Notes under the pieces: model-generated
Database searches by the model: none
What the model was told of the DNA's origin: nothing
What the model saw: the letters and a program-made list of their open reading frames with translations, nothing else
Translations under genes and position numbers: made by a program
Shown: piece after piece, positions 42,141 to 51,350 of the stretch
Layout of the letters: each line of letters opens with the position of its first letter
How positions within the stretch are numbered: the stretch's first letter is position 1
Assembly: GCF_002117445.1 (NCBI RefSeq)
Contig: NZ_CP019937.1
Coordinates: forward strand, 621,501 to 685,500
Direction: 5' to 3'
Source: Ketogulonicigenium robustum
GTDB lineage: Bacteria; Pseudomonadota; Alphaproteobacteria; Rhodobacterales; Rhodobacteraceae
DNA length: 64,000 nt

Positions 42141-44429
42141 ATGAACAAGGCAATCACGGACGGGCTGGTTTTGATGCCGGCCAGCTTTGCGGCGGGGCTG
42201 GCGAATTGGTCACGGGGCGATGGCACGCCGGGGTCGGCCACATATGCGACGGGCGGGGCGGGCACGCTGGTGCCAGCCGACCAAGACTTTGGCGCCGCGC
42301 TCGAGCTGCAAAAAACCGCAGCGACGCAGAAAATCCGTTACATGACCGCGACGCCGCTGCTGCCGGGGCTGTATTTGCGCATCACCGCGCGGGTCAAGGC
42401 TGTTGCGGGCGCGCTGCCCGCCGTGCAGATCGCGGGCTATCCGACGAACGGGTCGGGCGCGGCGATCACGGGGCTGACGGTGGTCGGGGCGGCCAAACAG
42501 CTGACGACCTATGGCGAGGTGGTCGAGGTCTCGGCCGTTGTCGCCACCGGCCAGCGCGCTGGCGTCAATATGGTCTGGCGTAACGCGGCCTATGGGTATT
42601 TCGGTATCAACTTTACCGGCCCCAATGGCGGCCTGCTGCGCGTTGATGATATCGAGATTGAGGACATCACCCATGCCTTCCTGCGCGATATGATGGCGCA
42701 GGTCGATGTGCGCGACTATGGCGCGGTCGGCAATGGCGTGGCCGATGATTCCGCTGCGTTTCTGGCCGCCGATGCCGCCGCCGCAGGGCGCGAGATTCTG
42801 GCGCCGGCGGGCACCTATTTTCTGGATCAGGACGTGACCTTGCTGGCGCGCACCAAGTTCGAGGGCCGCGTGATCGTGCCCGACAACCGCCGTTTTATCC
42901 TGCAGGGCAACTTCAACCTGAACGCCTATATCGAGGCCTTCGGCGACGAGGAACAGGCCTTCCGCAAGGGCTGGCAGGCGCTGCTGAACAATGCCGACCA
43001 CGAGGGGTTCGACCTGTGCGGGCGCCGTATCACCCTGACGCGCCCGTTGGATATGCAGGCCTGCGACCCTGGCCGGACGACCTTTGCGCAGCGCCGCGTG
43101 ATCCGCAACGGCCAGTTCCAACCCGACGAAAGCCCCCTGTGGGACGCGCAAACCGTTACCGCGCAGGCGACCTATACCGCCGCAAACAGCACACGGTTGA
43201 CCGGCGTCAGCGGGATCGGCGCGATTCAGCGCGGCAGTTTGGTCACAGGCACCGGTGTCGGCCGCGAGGTTTATGTGACCGATGTAGACGTGGCGAACAA
43301 CACGCTCACCCTCTCGGCCGAATTGTATGACGCCGAAGGCACCCAAACGTTCACCTTCACGCGGTTCAAATATCTGCTGGATTTCTCGGGCTATACGACG
43401 CTGAGCCAAGTCATTCTGGCGGATGTCGATTTTCAGTGCCAAGGCCGCGCCAGCGGGGTGATGCTGGCGCGCGGCGGCACTGCATTCCACATCCGCGACT
43501 GCTTCTTCACTCGCCCCAAAGACCGCGGCGTCACCTCGATCGGGCGGGGCTGTCAGGGGTTGCAAATCGACCGCTGCCAGTTCCTCTCGAACGAGCAAGA
43601 CCTGCCGGTGACTAGCCGCGTGTCTATCGGCTTCAACACCAATGCGAACGATGTAAAGCTGCGCAACACCCGCGCCGTGATGTTCCGCCATTTCGGCGTT
43701 CTGGCGGGGTCGGGTAATATCGTCATGGGGAACCACTTCTTCGCGGGTGATTCCGAAGGGACGGGCGTGCGTTATGCGGGGCTGGTCATCACTATGCCGA
43801 ACCCGCGCATGACGATTATGGGCAACTACATCGACAACAACTCGTTGGAATGGACGAATGAGCATTCATCCAGCCCGGCGCTGGGCGTGCAGTTCAGTTT
43901 TGGCGGATTGACGATTTCGGGCAACAACTTCACCGCTGGCAATGTCGCGCCGTGGTTCAGCTGGATTGTCATCAAGCCATATGGGGCGGGTCACTATATT
44001 CAGGGCCTGACCGTCACCGATAACGTCTTCCGCACCATCGCTGGCACGGTCGAGCGGGCCGAGCGTGTCGACACCACCTTCGCTGATTTGGACTTTGGCC
44101 GTGTGCGCAACGTGCTGTTCACCGGAAACGTCTTCAACGCCGTCACGAACGAGGCGCGCAACCCGCTGAACGTCAGCTTTACCCAAGGGGGCGCCAGCCG
44201 AACATGGGTGCTGGATGGGGGCGCGAACCTGCCCTTTGGCGGGCGGCTGCGCACAGTGGAATCGGTCGTGGCGATGGGCGGCTTGACCACAGGCTCGGGC
44301 GGGGCGGTCTACGAGAACCCCTCGGTCGAGGTCGAGTTCGGCGACAGCCGCAGGCAAGCGCGGCTAACCTTCGGCACGGCGTGCCGTGGCACGGTGCGCT
44401 GCATGGTGCGCATGGATAACCCGAACTAA
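42141..44429 (+). CDS. large right-handed beta-helix protein (pectate-lyase superfamily type)
   Basis: The 762-residue product starts at ATG 42141 with AAGGGG upstream. Residues 1-180 look like a beta-sandwich, carbohydrate-binding-like module ('LQKTAATQKIRYMTATPLLPGLYLRITARVKA'). At 190-203 is 'VRDYGAVGNGVADD', the entry motif of Pectate_lyase_3/GH28-like beta-helices, followed by 'ILAPAGTYFLDQDVTL' and Asn/Gly-rich rungs ('MGNYIDNNSLEW', 'ISGNNFTAGNVAP', 'VTDNVFRTI', 'FTGNVFNAV'). There is no signal peptide. This architecture occurs in phage tail spikes, gene-transfer-agent spikes and polysaccharide lyases. No catalytic residues can be assigned by eye. It stands alone between lysK and ureD with its own terminator-like hairpin. 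Confidence 0.7.
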   Translation: MNKAITDGLVLMPASFAAGLANWSRGDGTPGSATYATGGAGTLVPADQDFGAALELQKTAATQKIRYMTATPLLPGLYLRITARVKAVAGALPAVQIAGYPTNGSGAAITGLTVVGAAKQLTTYGEVVEVSAVVATGQRAGVNMVWRNAAYGYFGINFTGPNGGLLRVDDIEIEDITHAFLRDMMAQVDVRDYGAVGNGVADDSAAFLAADAAAAGREILAPAGTYFLDQDVTLLARTKFEGRVIVPDNRRFILQGNFNLNAYIEAFGDEEQAFRKGWQALLNNADHEGFDLCGRRITLTRPLDMQACDPGRTTFAQRRVIRNGQFQPDESPLWDAQTVTAQATYTAANSTRLTGVSGIGAIQRGSLVTGTGVGREVYVTDVDVANNTLTLSAELYDAEGTQTFTFTRFKYLLDFSGYTTLSQVILADVDFQCQGRASGVMLARGGTAFHIRDCFFTRPKDRGVTSIGRGCQGLQIDRCQFLSNEQDLPVTSRVSIGFNTNANDVKLRNTRAVMFRHFGVLAGSGNIVMGNHFFAGDSEGTGVRYAGLVITMPNPRMTIMGNYIDNNSLEWTNEHSSSPALGVQFSFGGLTISGNNFTAGNVAPWFSWIVIKPYGAGHYIQGLTVTDNVFRTIAGTVERAERVDTTFADLDFGRVRNVLFTGNVFNAVTNEARNPLNVSFTQGGASRTWVLDGGANLPFGGRLRTVESVVAMGGLTTGSGGAVYENPSVEVEFGDSRRQARLTFGTACRGTVRCMVRMDNPN

Positions 44430-44437
44430 GGCGGATC

Positions 44438-44460
44438 AGGGCGGCCCGATGGGTCGCCCT
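44438..44460 (+). terminator. hairpin after the beta-helix gene
   Basis: AGGGCGGCCC (44438-44447) pairs with GGGTCGCCCT (44451-44460), one G-U wobble, 3-nt loop, 8 bp after the stop. It is followed by TGCTGCATTT, a weak T-rich tail. It separates the gene from the urease operon. Confidence 0.6.
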
Positions 44461-44524
44461 TGCTGCATTTAGGGGGCTGGCGCGCAGCGCAGGGCTGCCA
44501 TACCTTGGGCGAAAACAACAGGGT

Positions 44525-45352
44525 ATGCAGTTGACGACGCCAGCCTCACCCCCCCGCCAGCCCCGATCCGAGGGGCAGCTGGTCATCACCGCCAAATACG
44601 ATGGCGGTCGCGCGCGCTTGGGCGATCTGCGCCAGCAGGGGTCATTTCGTGCGCTGTTTCCCCATGGCGCGCGTGATGACGTGTTGGCGATCATGCTTAA
44701 CACCTCGGGCGGGATTACGGGGGGCGATCGGTTCGATACCACCGCCATTGCCGATGCCGGTGCCGCGCTGACCCTGTCGACCCAAGCGGCCGAGCGCGCC
44801 TACCGCATCGCAGGCGACGAACCCGGCAGCGTGACGGTGCAATTGCGCGCCGCAGAAAACGCCGTTCTGCACTGGCTGCCGCAGGAAACCATCTTGTTCG
44901 ACGGCGCGGGCCTGCACCGCACGCTGGACATCGACATGCACCCTACCGCCCGCGTCGTCATGTGCGAGCCGCTGATTTTGGGCCGCCGCGCGATGGGCGA
45001 GCGTGTCGGTACCGCCCGCCTGCACGACCGCTGGTCGGTGCGACGCGGCGGGACGCTGGTGTTTCTGGACGCGCTGCATCTGGATGGCCCGGTACAGGAT
45101 ATGGCCGACCAGATCGGCGTTGCCGACGGGGCAGGGGCGATGGCGCAGGTGATGCTGGCCGCGCCTGATGCAGATGCTGAACTTTTACGCATTCGCGCGC
45201 TTTTGCCCCCCACGGCAGGGGCCAGCCTTGTGCGCGACGGTCTTTTGTTTATCCGTATTCTGGCCGAAGATGGGTTTACGCTGCGCCGCAGCCTGATCCC
45301 GATTCTGGAAATTCTGACGCGCGCGCCCCTGCCAAGAACTTGGAGCCTCTGA
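44525..45352 (+). CDS. ureD: urease accessory protein UreD
   Basis: UreD binds apo-urease and recruits UreF/UreG for nickel insertion. The 275-residue protein shows the family blocks '[10 protein letters not shown]', '[20 protein letters not shown]', '[14 protein letters not shown]', '[45 protein letters not shown]' and a C-terminal Arg/Pro-rich end. It is the first gene of ureDABCEFG, and ureA starts 1 bp after its stop. Confidence 0.94.
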   Translation: MQLTTPASPPRQPRSEGQLVITAKYDGGRARLGDLRQQGSFRALFPHGARDDVLAIMLNTSGGITGGDRFDTTAIADAGAALTLSTQAAERAYRIAGDEPGSVTVQLRAAENAVLHWLPQETILFDGAGLHRTLDIDMHPTARVVMCEPLILGRRAMGERVGTARLHDRWSVRRGGTLVFLDALHLDGPVQDMADQIGVADGAGAMAQVMLAAPDADAELLRIRALLPPTAGASLVRDGLLFIRILAEDGFTLRRSLIPILEILTRAPLPRTWSL

Positions 45353-45353
45353 C

Positions 45354-45656
45354 ATGCAACTGACCCCCCGTGAAAAGGACAAGCTGCTGATTTCCATGGC
45401 GGCCGAGGTCGCCCGTCGCCGCCTTGCGCGCGGGGTCAAGCTGAACCATCCCGAGGCGATTGCCTTGATCACCGATTTCGTCGTCGAGGGGGCCCGCGAT
45501 GGCCGATCGGTCGCCGACCTGATGCAGGCGGGCGCCCATGTCATCACGCGCGCCCAATGCATGGAAGGGATCGCCGAGATGATCCACGACGTGCAGGTCG
45601 AAGCGACCTTCCCCGACGGAACCAAGCTGGTCACCGTCCACAATCCCATTCGCTAA
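45354..45656 (+). CDS. ureA: urease subunit gamma
   Basis: The 100-residue gamma subunit is complete: '[40 protein letters not shown]' and '[30 protein letters not shown]' are the typical ends. It assembles with UreB and UreC into the trimeric urease in the cytosol. ureB starts 9 bp downstream. Confidence 0.97.
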   Translation: MQLTPREKDKLLISMAAEVARRRLARGVKLNHPEAIALITDFVVEGARDGRSVADLMQAGAHVITRAQCMEGIAEMIHDVQVEATFPDGTKLVTVHNPIR

Positions 45657-45665
45657 GGGGCCGCT

Positions 45666-45971
45666 ATGATACCCGGAGAGATCTTTCCCGCCGACGGCGA
45701 TCTGACCTTGAACGCCGACCGCGAGGCGATCACGATGATGGTCGCAAACACGGGCGATCGCCCGATCCAGGTCGGCAGCCACTACCATTTCGCCGAGACG
45801 AACCCCGCGCTGGATTTCGACCGCGCCGCCGCGCGCGGGATGCGTCTTGATATTGCCGCAGGCACCGCCGTTCGGTTCGAGCCGGGCCAGCGCCGTGATG
45901 TGCGCCTGATCCCGCTGTCGGGCGCACGCATTGTGCATGGGTTCCGCGCCGAAGTCGCCGGTCCACTTTAA
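45666..45971 (+). CDS. ureB: urease subunit beta
   Basis: The 101-residue beta subunit contains '[16 protein letters not shown]', '[47 protein letters not shown]' and '[23 protein letters not shown]', all highly conserved in urease beta. It starts at ATG 45666 after AAGGGGCC. ureC follows 12 bp downstream. Confidence 0.97.
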   Translation: MIPGEIFPADGDLTLNADREAITMMVANTGDRPIQVGSHYHFAETNPALDFDRAAARGMRLDIAAGTAVRFEPGQRRDVRLIPLSGARIVHGFRAEVAGPL

Positions 45972-45983
45972 GGGGGTTGTCAG

Positions 45984-47693
45984 ATGTCCACCAAAATCGC
46001 GCGCGCGGATTACGCGGCAATGTATGGCCCCACCACGGGCGACAAGATGCGTCTGGCCGATACCGAACTGGTGATCGAGGTTGAACGCGACCTGACCACC
46101 TATGGCGAGGAAGTGAAGTTCGGCGGCGGCAAGGTCATCCGCGACGGCATGGGCCAAAGCCAAGTCACCCGTGCGGGCGGCGCGGTTGATACCGTCATCA
46201 CCAACGCGCTGATCATAGACCACACCGGCATCTACAAGGCCGACGTCGGCCTGCGCGACGGGCGCATCCACAAGATCGGCAAGGCCGGCAACCCCGATAC
46301 GCAACCGGGCGTCGATATCATCATCGGCCCCGGCACCGAGGCGATCGCCGGCGAGGGGCGCATCCTGACGGCGGGCGGCATCGACAGCCACATCCACTTT
46401 ATCGCGCCCCAGCAGATCGAGGATGCGCTGCATTCGGGCCTGACCACCATGATCGGCGGCGGCACCGGCCCCGCGCACGGCACGCTGGCCACTACCTGCA
46501 CCCCCGGCCCGTGGCACATCGGGCGGATGCTGCAAGCTGCCGATGCCTTCCCGATGAACATGATGTTCGCGGGCAAGGGCAACGCCAGCCTGCCCGCCGC
46601 GCTTGAGGAACAGATCCTTGCGGGGGCCGCCTGCCTGAAGCTGCACGAAGACTGGGGCACGACCCCCTCGGCCATCGACACCTGCATGACCGTCGCCGAC
46701 GCGATGGATGTGCAGGTGATGATCCACACCGACACGCTGAACGAATCGGGCTTTGTGGAACACACGCTGAAGGCCATGGCGGGCCGCACCATTCACGCCT
46801 TCCACACCGAAGGCGCGGGCGGCGGCCACGCCCCCGACATCATCAAAATCTGCGGCGAGGATTACGTCCTACCCGCCTCGACCAACCCGACGCGTCCGTT
46901 CACGCAGAACACGCTGGAAGAACACTTGGATATGTTGATGGTGTGTCACCACCTCGACAAATCCATCCCCGAGGACGTCGCCTTCGCCGAAAGCCGCATC
47001 CGCCGCGAGACGATTGCTGCCGAAGACATCCTGCACGATATGGGGGCGTTTTCGATCATCGCATCCGACAGTCAGGCGATGGGCCGCGTGGGCGAGGTGA
47101 TCATCCGCACGTGGCAGACCGCGCACAAGATGAAGGTGCAGCGCGGCCGTCTGCCCGATGAAACGGGCGAGAACGACAACTTCCGCGTCCGTCGCTATAT
47201 CGCCAAATACACGATCAACCCCGCCATCGCCCACGGCATCAGCCACGAAACGGGTAGTGTCGAGGAAGGCAAGCGCGCCGATCTGGTGCTGTGGAACCCT
47301 GCATTCTTCGGTGTGAAACCCGAGATGATCCTGATTGGTGGCAGCATCGTCGCGGCGCAAATGGGCGACCCGAACGCCTCGATCCCGACGCCGCAGCCGG
47401 TTTATACGCGCCCGATGTTTGGGGCGTTCGGCAAAGCGGTCGAAAACAACGCGGTGACTTTCGTGTCCGCCGCCGCCGCTGCTGGCGATCTGGGCCGCCA
47501 GCTGGGCCTTGGGAAAATGCTGCTGGGGGTTGTGAACACCCGCAACATCGGCAAGCGCGACCTGAAGCTGAACAGCGCGACCCCCAAGGTCGAAGTGAAC
47601 CCCGAAACATACGAAGTGCGCGCCGACGGTGTTTTGCTGACGTGCGAGCCTGCAAAATCGCTGCCGATGGCGCAACGCTACTTCCTGTTCTAA
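45984..47693 (+). CDS. ureC: urease subunit alpha (catalytic)
   Basis: UreC hydrolyses urea to ammonia and carbamate at a binuclear nickel centre. The 569 residues include the nickel-ligand His pair in '[14 protein letters not shown]', the carbamylated lysine in '[15 protein letters not shown]', further His ligands in '[17 protein letters not shown]' and '[19 protein letters not shown]', and the active-site flap with the catalytic His in '[22 protein letters not shown]'. The C-terminus ends 'AQRYFLF', as usual. All catalytic residues appear intact, so the enzyme should be functional when matured by UreDEFG. Confidence 0.98.
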   Translation: MSTKIARADYAAMYGPTTGDKMRLADTELVIEVERDLTTYGEEVKFGGGKVIRDGMGQSQVTRAGGAVDTVITNALIIDHTGIYKADVGLRDGRIHKIGKAGNPDTQPGVDIIIGPGTEAIAGEGRILTAGGIDSHIHFIAPQQIEDALHSGLTTMIGGGTGPAHGTLATTCTPGPWHIGRMLQAADAFPMNMMFAGKGNASLPAALEEQILAGAACLKLHEDWGTTPSAIDTCMTVADAMDVQVMIHTDTLNESGFVEHTLKAMAGRTIHAFHTEGAGGGHAPDIIKICGEDYVLPASTNPTRPFTQNTLEEHLDMLMVCHHLDKSIPEDVAFAESRIRRETIAAEDILHDMGAFSIIASDSQAMGRVGEVIIRTWQTAHKMKVQRGRLPDETGENDNFRVRRYIAKYTINPAIAHGISHETGSVEEGKRADLVLWNPAFFGVKPEMILIGGSIVAAQMGDPNASIPTPQPVYTRPMFGAFGKAVENNAVTFVSAAAAAGDLGRQLGLGKMLLGVVNTRNIGKRDLKLNSATPKVEVNPETYEVRADGVLLTCEPAKSLPMAQRYFLF

Positions 47694-47699
47694 GGCCTG

Positions 47700-48332
47700 A
47701 TGATGACCCTGCACGCCCATGATATCGCCCGCGCTACGTCCGAGGCTCCGGTCGATTTCGTCGAATTGACCTATGAAGAACGCCTGATCCGTCGCAAGCG
47801 GATCACCACGGCAAACGGCCTGTCGTTTGTGGTCGACCTGCCCGAAACCGTGGGGCTGGACGAAGGCGACGCCTTTGTGCTGGAGGATGGCCGCCACGTG
47901 GTCGTCATGGCCGCTGACGAGGATCTGATGGAAGTGCAGGGCGATTTGCACCGTTTGGCATGGCACATTGGCAACCGCCACGCGCCTTGCCAGATCGAGA
48001 TGGACCGTCTGGTCATCCGCGCTGACAAGGTGATGCGCGACATGCTGCTGGGCTTGGGCGCGGTGGTCAAAGACCTGCGCGAGCCCTTCCGCCCCGAAGG
48101 CGGCGCTTATGGGCATGGTCGCACCATGGGCCATTCGCACGGGAATCAGCCCCATGAACATGCCCACGATCACGCGCACGACCATGCCCACCACGACGGC
48201 CACGACCGCCTGCACACGCTGATGCAGGGTGATGCGCCCGCAGGGTCCGAGGATGGCCATCACCACCACGACCACACCCATGATGAGGTGCCGAACCTGC
48301 GCCCCCATCACCACCATGACCATAAACACTGA
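47700..48332 (+). CDS. ureE: urease nickel metallochaperone UreE with extended His-rich tail
   Basis: UreE delivers Ni2+ to the UreDFG-apourease complex. The first ~145 residues match the family ('LTYEERLIRRKRITTANGLSFVVDLPETVGLDEGDAFVLEDG', 'LAWHIGNRHAPCQIEMDRLVIRADKVMRDMLLGLGAVVKDL'). From about residue 137 to the end (210) lies a strikingly His/Asp-rich tail with many HxH/HDH repeats, probably a nickel reservoir. The last codons overlap the ureF start by 17 bp. No separate nickel transporter gene is visible in the window. Confidence 0.96.
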   Translation: MMTLHAHDIARATSEAPVDFVELTYEERLIRRKRITTANGLSFVVDLPETVGLDEGDAFVLEDGRHVVVMAADEDLMEVQGDLHRLAWHIGNRHAPCQIEMDRLVIRADKVMRDMLLGLGAVVKDLREPFRPEGGAYGHGRTMGHSHGNQPHEHAHDHAHDHAHHDGHDRLHTLMQGDAPAGSEDGHHHHDHTHDEVPNLRPHHHHDHKH

Positions 48333-48957
48333 AAGCCTGCTGACCCTATCGCAATGGCTGTCGCCAGCCTATCCGGTAGGGTCGTTCGTTTTTTCGCATG
48401 GGCTGGAACAGGCAATTGTCAGCGGTACTGTCACCGACAAAGACAGCTTGATCGCGTGGCTAGCGGCCGTGCTGGCACATGGCGCTGGGCGAAACGATTG
48501 CATCCTGATCGGCGCCGCATGGCGGGGGGGTGATCTGCCCCACACCATCGCCTGCGGCGAGGCGCTGCAGCCCAGCCGCGAACGTCTGCTAGAGGCCCGT
48601 ACCCAAGGGTTGGCCTTCGCCAAAATCACGCGTGATGTGCGCGGCTATGATCTGCCCGATACCGTGTTCCCCGTGGTGTTCGGGCGCGCTGCCGCACTGG
48701 CGGGCGCGCCGCTGGTGCCTGCTGCGCAGATGTATCTGCTGGCCTTTGTCACCAACCTTGTCCAAGCCGCGCAGCGCCTGATGCCGCTGGGCCAGACCCG
48801 CGCCCAGCAGGCGATCGAGGCGTTATCGCCGCTTTGTGCGCAAACGGCGCTGGAAAAAACCGCGCTGACATTGGATGATCTGGGCGGCTTTGCCCTTTCG
48901 GCCGACATCGCTGCGATGCGGCATGAAACTCTGCAGCCGCGCCTGTTCCGATCCTGA
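48316..48957 (+). CDS. ureF: urease accessory protein UreF
   Basis: UreF is part of the UreD-UreF-UreG activation complex. The 213-residue product begins at ATG 48316 inside the ureE tail; a longer frame from 48229 would be an out-of-frame read of the His repeats. '[27 protein letters not shown]' is the diagnostic UreF start and '[20 protein letters not shown]' a conserved late helix. The C-terminus '[18 protein letters not shown]' matches the segment that contacts UreG. Confidence 0.94.
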   Translation: MTINTESLLTLSQWLSPAYPVGSFVFSHGLEQAIVSGTVTDKDSLIAWLAAVLAHGAGRNDCILIGAAWRGGDLPHTIACGEALQPSRERLLEARTQGLAFAKITRDVRGYDLPDTVFPVVFGRAAALAGAPLVPAAQMYLLAFVTNLVQAAQRLMPLGQTRAQQAIEALSPLCAQTALEKTALTLDDLGGFALSADIAAMRHETLQPRLFRS

Positions 48958-48968
48958 AAGGAAAGAAG

Positions 48969-49583
48969 ATGACGAATTCCCCGAACGGCCCGCTTAAGCT
49001 GGGCATTGGCGGCCCCGTGGGCGCGGGCAAAACCACCCTGACCGCTACCTTGGCCAAGCGGCTAAAGGACGAGCTGTCGCTGGCTGTCATCACCAACGAC
49101 ATCTACACCCAAGAGGATGCCGAGGCGCTGATGCGTCTGCAAATTCTGCCCGCTAGCCGCGTGATGGGCGTGGAAACCGGCGGCTGCCCGCATACCGCGA
49201 TCCGCGAGGATGCCTCGATCAATCTGGCCGCTGTCGCCGAAATGCGCACCCGCCACCCAGATCTGGATCTGGTGTTGATCGAAAGCGGTGGCGATAACCT
49301 GTCGGCAACGTTTTCGCCCGAACTGGCCGATGTCACCATCTATGTGATCGACGTGGCCGCGGGCGAGGAAATCCCCCGCAAGGGCGGCCCCGCCATCACG
49401 CGGTCGGATATTCTGATCATCAACAAAACCGACCTTGCCCCCTATGTCGGCGCATCATTGGATGTGATGGAACGCGACGCGACCCGCGTGCGGCAGGGCC
49501 GCCCGTTTGTCTTCACCAGCCTGCGCAAGGGCGAGGGGGTGGACGAGGTAATCCGCCTGCTGAAAGACATCGGTGGCCTGTGA
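48969..49583 (+). CDS. ureG: urease accessory GTPase UreG
   Basis: UreG is a SIMIBI-class GTPase that couples GTP hydrolysis to nickel insertion. The 204 residues show the P-loop '[21 protein letters not shown]', the metal-binding '[19 protein letters not shown]' (Cys-Pro-His), '[19 protein letters not shown]' and '[14 protein letters not shown]' (NKxD). Everything needed for function is present. Its stop overlaps the GTG start of the DgoK-like gene by 4 bp, extending the operon beyond urease. Confidence 0.97.
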   Translation: MTNSPNGPLKLGIGGPVGAGKTTLTATLAKRLKDELSLAVITNDIYTQEDAEALMRLQILPASRVMGVETGGCPHTAIREDASINLAAVAEMRTRHPDLDLVLIESGGDNLSATFSPELADVTIYVIDVAAGEEIPRKGGPAITRSDILIINKTDLAPYVGASLDVMERDATRVRQGRPFVFTSLRKGEGVDEVIRLLKDIGGL

Positions 49584-50296
49584 CGGGCGCGTGGATTGCA
49601 CTTGACGGGCTGACCCGTCGCGGCTGGAAGATGCAGGGGGCCAGCGTCACCGGCACCTTCGCTTTGGATGCGGGGCTGCCCGATGGCGTGCCGGTTGTGG
49701 CCTGCGGCCTGTCCGGGCCGCTGCCCCGCGCGCTGCCCGCCAAACCGCTGGATGGGCTGGCGCTGCAAAACAACTGGGCGCTGGTGCCCGGCCTTGTGCA
49801 GCAAGACACCGGTGCCACCACGCTGGGCGAGGAGGCGCGCATCGCCGGTTGGCTGCGCGCGGCGGGCGACTGGGATGGCGCGATTTGTATTTGCCACGAC
49901 CGCACACTCTGGGCCCATGTCAGCGCGGGCGAGGTTGTGGGCCTGCGCGCCAGCCTGACCGGCCGCATCGCCGACCTGCTGGACGAGGGGCAGGCCCCAG
50001 CTGACATTGATATGGTCGCGTTCGATACCGCGGTGCAGGATGGCTACGCTCGGCCCGAACAACTGCTGGCGCGGCTGGAAGGGGCGGCAAGCGTTAGCGC
50101 CACGCACGGCCTGCTGATCGGCGCCGATCTGGCAGGGGCCAAGCGCTGGTGGCTGGGGCAAGATATTGTCGTCATCGGCCCGCGCGCGGATATTTATGCC
50201 CGCGCGTTGCAGGGTTTGGGGGCCGCGCCGCGCACCGCGCCTGACGCAGAGACAACCTTGGCGGGGCTGATCGCCGCCGCCGCGCGCAAGGGGTAG
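49580..50296 (+). CDS. short 2-dehydro-3-deoxygalactonokinase-like (DgoK family) protein
   Basis: The 238-residue protein starts with GTG overlapping the ureG stop. '[14 protein letters not shown]' resembles the N-terminal nucleotide loop of DgoK kinases, '[34 protein letters not shown]' corresponds to the family's 'LPGTHSKWVxVxxGxIxxFxTxMTGExFxxL' block, and '[12 protein letters not shown]' matches 'SGLLIGxEL'. Typical DgoK proteins are about 290-300 residues, so this is short and its GTHS motif has diverged to CHDR. It may have lost kinase activity or changed substrate. Linkage to urease is positional only. Confidence 0.6.
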   Translation: MTGAWIALDGLTRRGWKMQGASVTGTFALDAGLPDGVPVVACGLSGPLPRALPAKPLDGLALQNNWALVPGLVQQDTGATTLGEEARIAGWLRAAGDWDGAICICHDRTLWAHVSAGEVVGLRASLTGRIADLLDEGQAPADIDMVAFDTAVQDGYARPEQLLARLEGAASVSATHGLLIGADLAGAKRWWLGQDIVVIGPRADIYARALQGLGAAPRTAPDAETTLAGLIAAAARKG

Positions 50297-50299
50297 ATT

Positions 50300-51208
50300 A
50301 TGGACCGTTTGGACGCCGACCGCTTGCTGGTTTCCGTCATCGACCTTGGCAGCTTCGCCCGCGCGGCCGAACGCCATAACGTCAGCCCGGGGCAGGCGTC
50401 CAAGGTGGTCTCGCGCCTCGAGTCTGACCTTGGCGTGCAACTGCTGACGCGCACCACGCGCGCCCTGTCGCTGACCGAGGCGGGCCAGACCTATGTCGAA
50501 CGCATCCGCCGCGTGATCGAGGAAATCGACGCCATCGAATCGACGCTGCGTTCGAGCACGGGGCGACCGTCGGGGCGGCTGCGTGTCACCGCGCCGCTGA
50601 CGTTCGGGGTCTCGACGCTGACGCCGATTCTGGTCGAATTTGCGCGCGCCTACCCCGAAATTGCGCTGGACGTCAGCTTTTCTGACCGTGTCACCAGCCT
50701 GGTGGACGAGGGGTTCGACGTCGCTGTGCGCATCGGCCATCCGGTCGACAGCAGCTTGATCGCGCGCAAGCTATGCGACATCCGCGTGGTGTTGGGCGCG
50801 GCGCCCGCCTATCTGGACCAGCACGGAACGCCCGCGCAGCCCTCGGCCTTGATCGGGCATGAATGTGTGATCGACGCGAATTTTTCGGACGCAACCCGTT
50901 GGCGGTTCAATACGCCGGACGGGCGGGTATCCGTGCCGGTGCAGGCGCGCATGACGCTGTCGAACGCCGAAAGCTGCGCCCGCGCGGCAGAACTGGGTAT
51001 GGGCATCGCCCGCGTGCCCAGCTTTGTGGCGGGGCCGTTGGTGCAGCGCGGCGCGCTGGTTCCGCTATTGACCGATCAAGAAGACGACCCGATAGGCCTT
51101 TTCACGGTTTTCCCCGCCGGTCGCCACCAGCCGCTGAAGCTGCGCAGCTTTGTCGAGTTTCTGGCCGGTCGTTTCCGTGGTCAGCCCGAGTGGGAGCGCG
51201 GCTGGTAA
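50300..51208 (+). CDS. LysR family transcriptional regulator
   Basis: The 302-residue regulator has an N-terminal winged HTH ('DADRLLVSVIDLGSFARAAERHNVSPGQASKVVSRLESDLGVQLLTRTTRALSLTEAG') and a LysR_substrate effector domain starting 'GRPSGRLRVTAPLTFGVSTLTPILVEFARAYPEIALDVSFSDR'. It resembles the LTTR subgroup that controls electrophile/quinone and oxidoreductase genes. It begins 3 bp after the DgoK-like gene and is followed, on the same strand, by the VOC and glutathionyl-hydroquinone reductase genes, which are its likely targets. Confidence 0.9.
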   Translation: MDRLDADRLLVSVIDLGSFARAAERHNVSPGQASKVVSRLESDLGVQLLTRTTRALSLTEAGQTYVERIRRVIEEIDAIESTLRSSTGRPSGRLRVTAPLTFGVSTLTPILVEFARAYPEIALDVSFSDRVTSLVDEGFDVAVRIGHPVDSSLIARKLCDIRVVLGAAPAYLDQHGTPAQPSALIGHECVIDANFSDATRWRFNTPDGRVSVPVQARMTLSNAESCARAAELGMGIARVPSFVAGPLVQRGALVPLLTDQEDDPIGLFTVFPAGRHQPLKLRSFVEFLAGRFRGQPEWERGW

Positions 51209-51212
51209 TTCG

Positions 51213-51268
51213 TTCCAATATGGAAACTTAATAGTCTCAATTGCATGACTTAATGCTTCTGATGCAAT
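51213..51268. promoter_or_regulatory. inverted repeats between the LysR gene and the VOC gene
   Basis: Two inverted repeats lie in this 142-bp gap: TTCCA-ATA-TGGAA at 51213-51225 and ATTGCAT (51240-51246) with ATGCAAT (51262-51268), 15 bp apart. The region is AT-richer than its neighbours. Either repeat could be the operator of the adjacent LysR regulator; the second lies about 80 bp before the VOC start. Confidence 0.4.
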
Positions 51269-51350
51269 AGTCTATCTGTCGTTCAACAGTTAACGCGGTC
51301 AGCCCCACCAGCCCTGACAAGGGATGGGGCCTCTAGCGAGGAACGACAGA

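Noticed and set aside
42210-43865. 551-codon minus-strand frame opposite the beta-helix gene
   Set aside because: Low-complexity, Arg/His/Gln-rich antisense product; the plus-strand frame has the pectate-lyase-type motif and a ribosome binding site.
45276-48329. 517- and 486-codon minus-strand frames opposite ureA-ureE
   Set aside because: They lie across several conserved urease genes and show no domain; they reflect codon bias.
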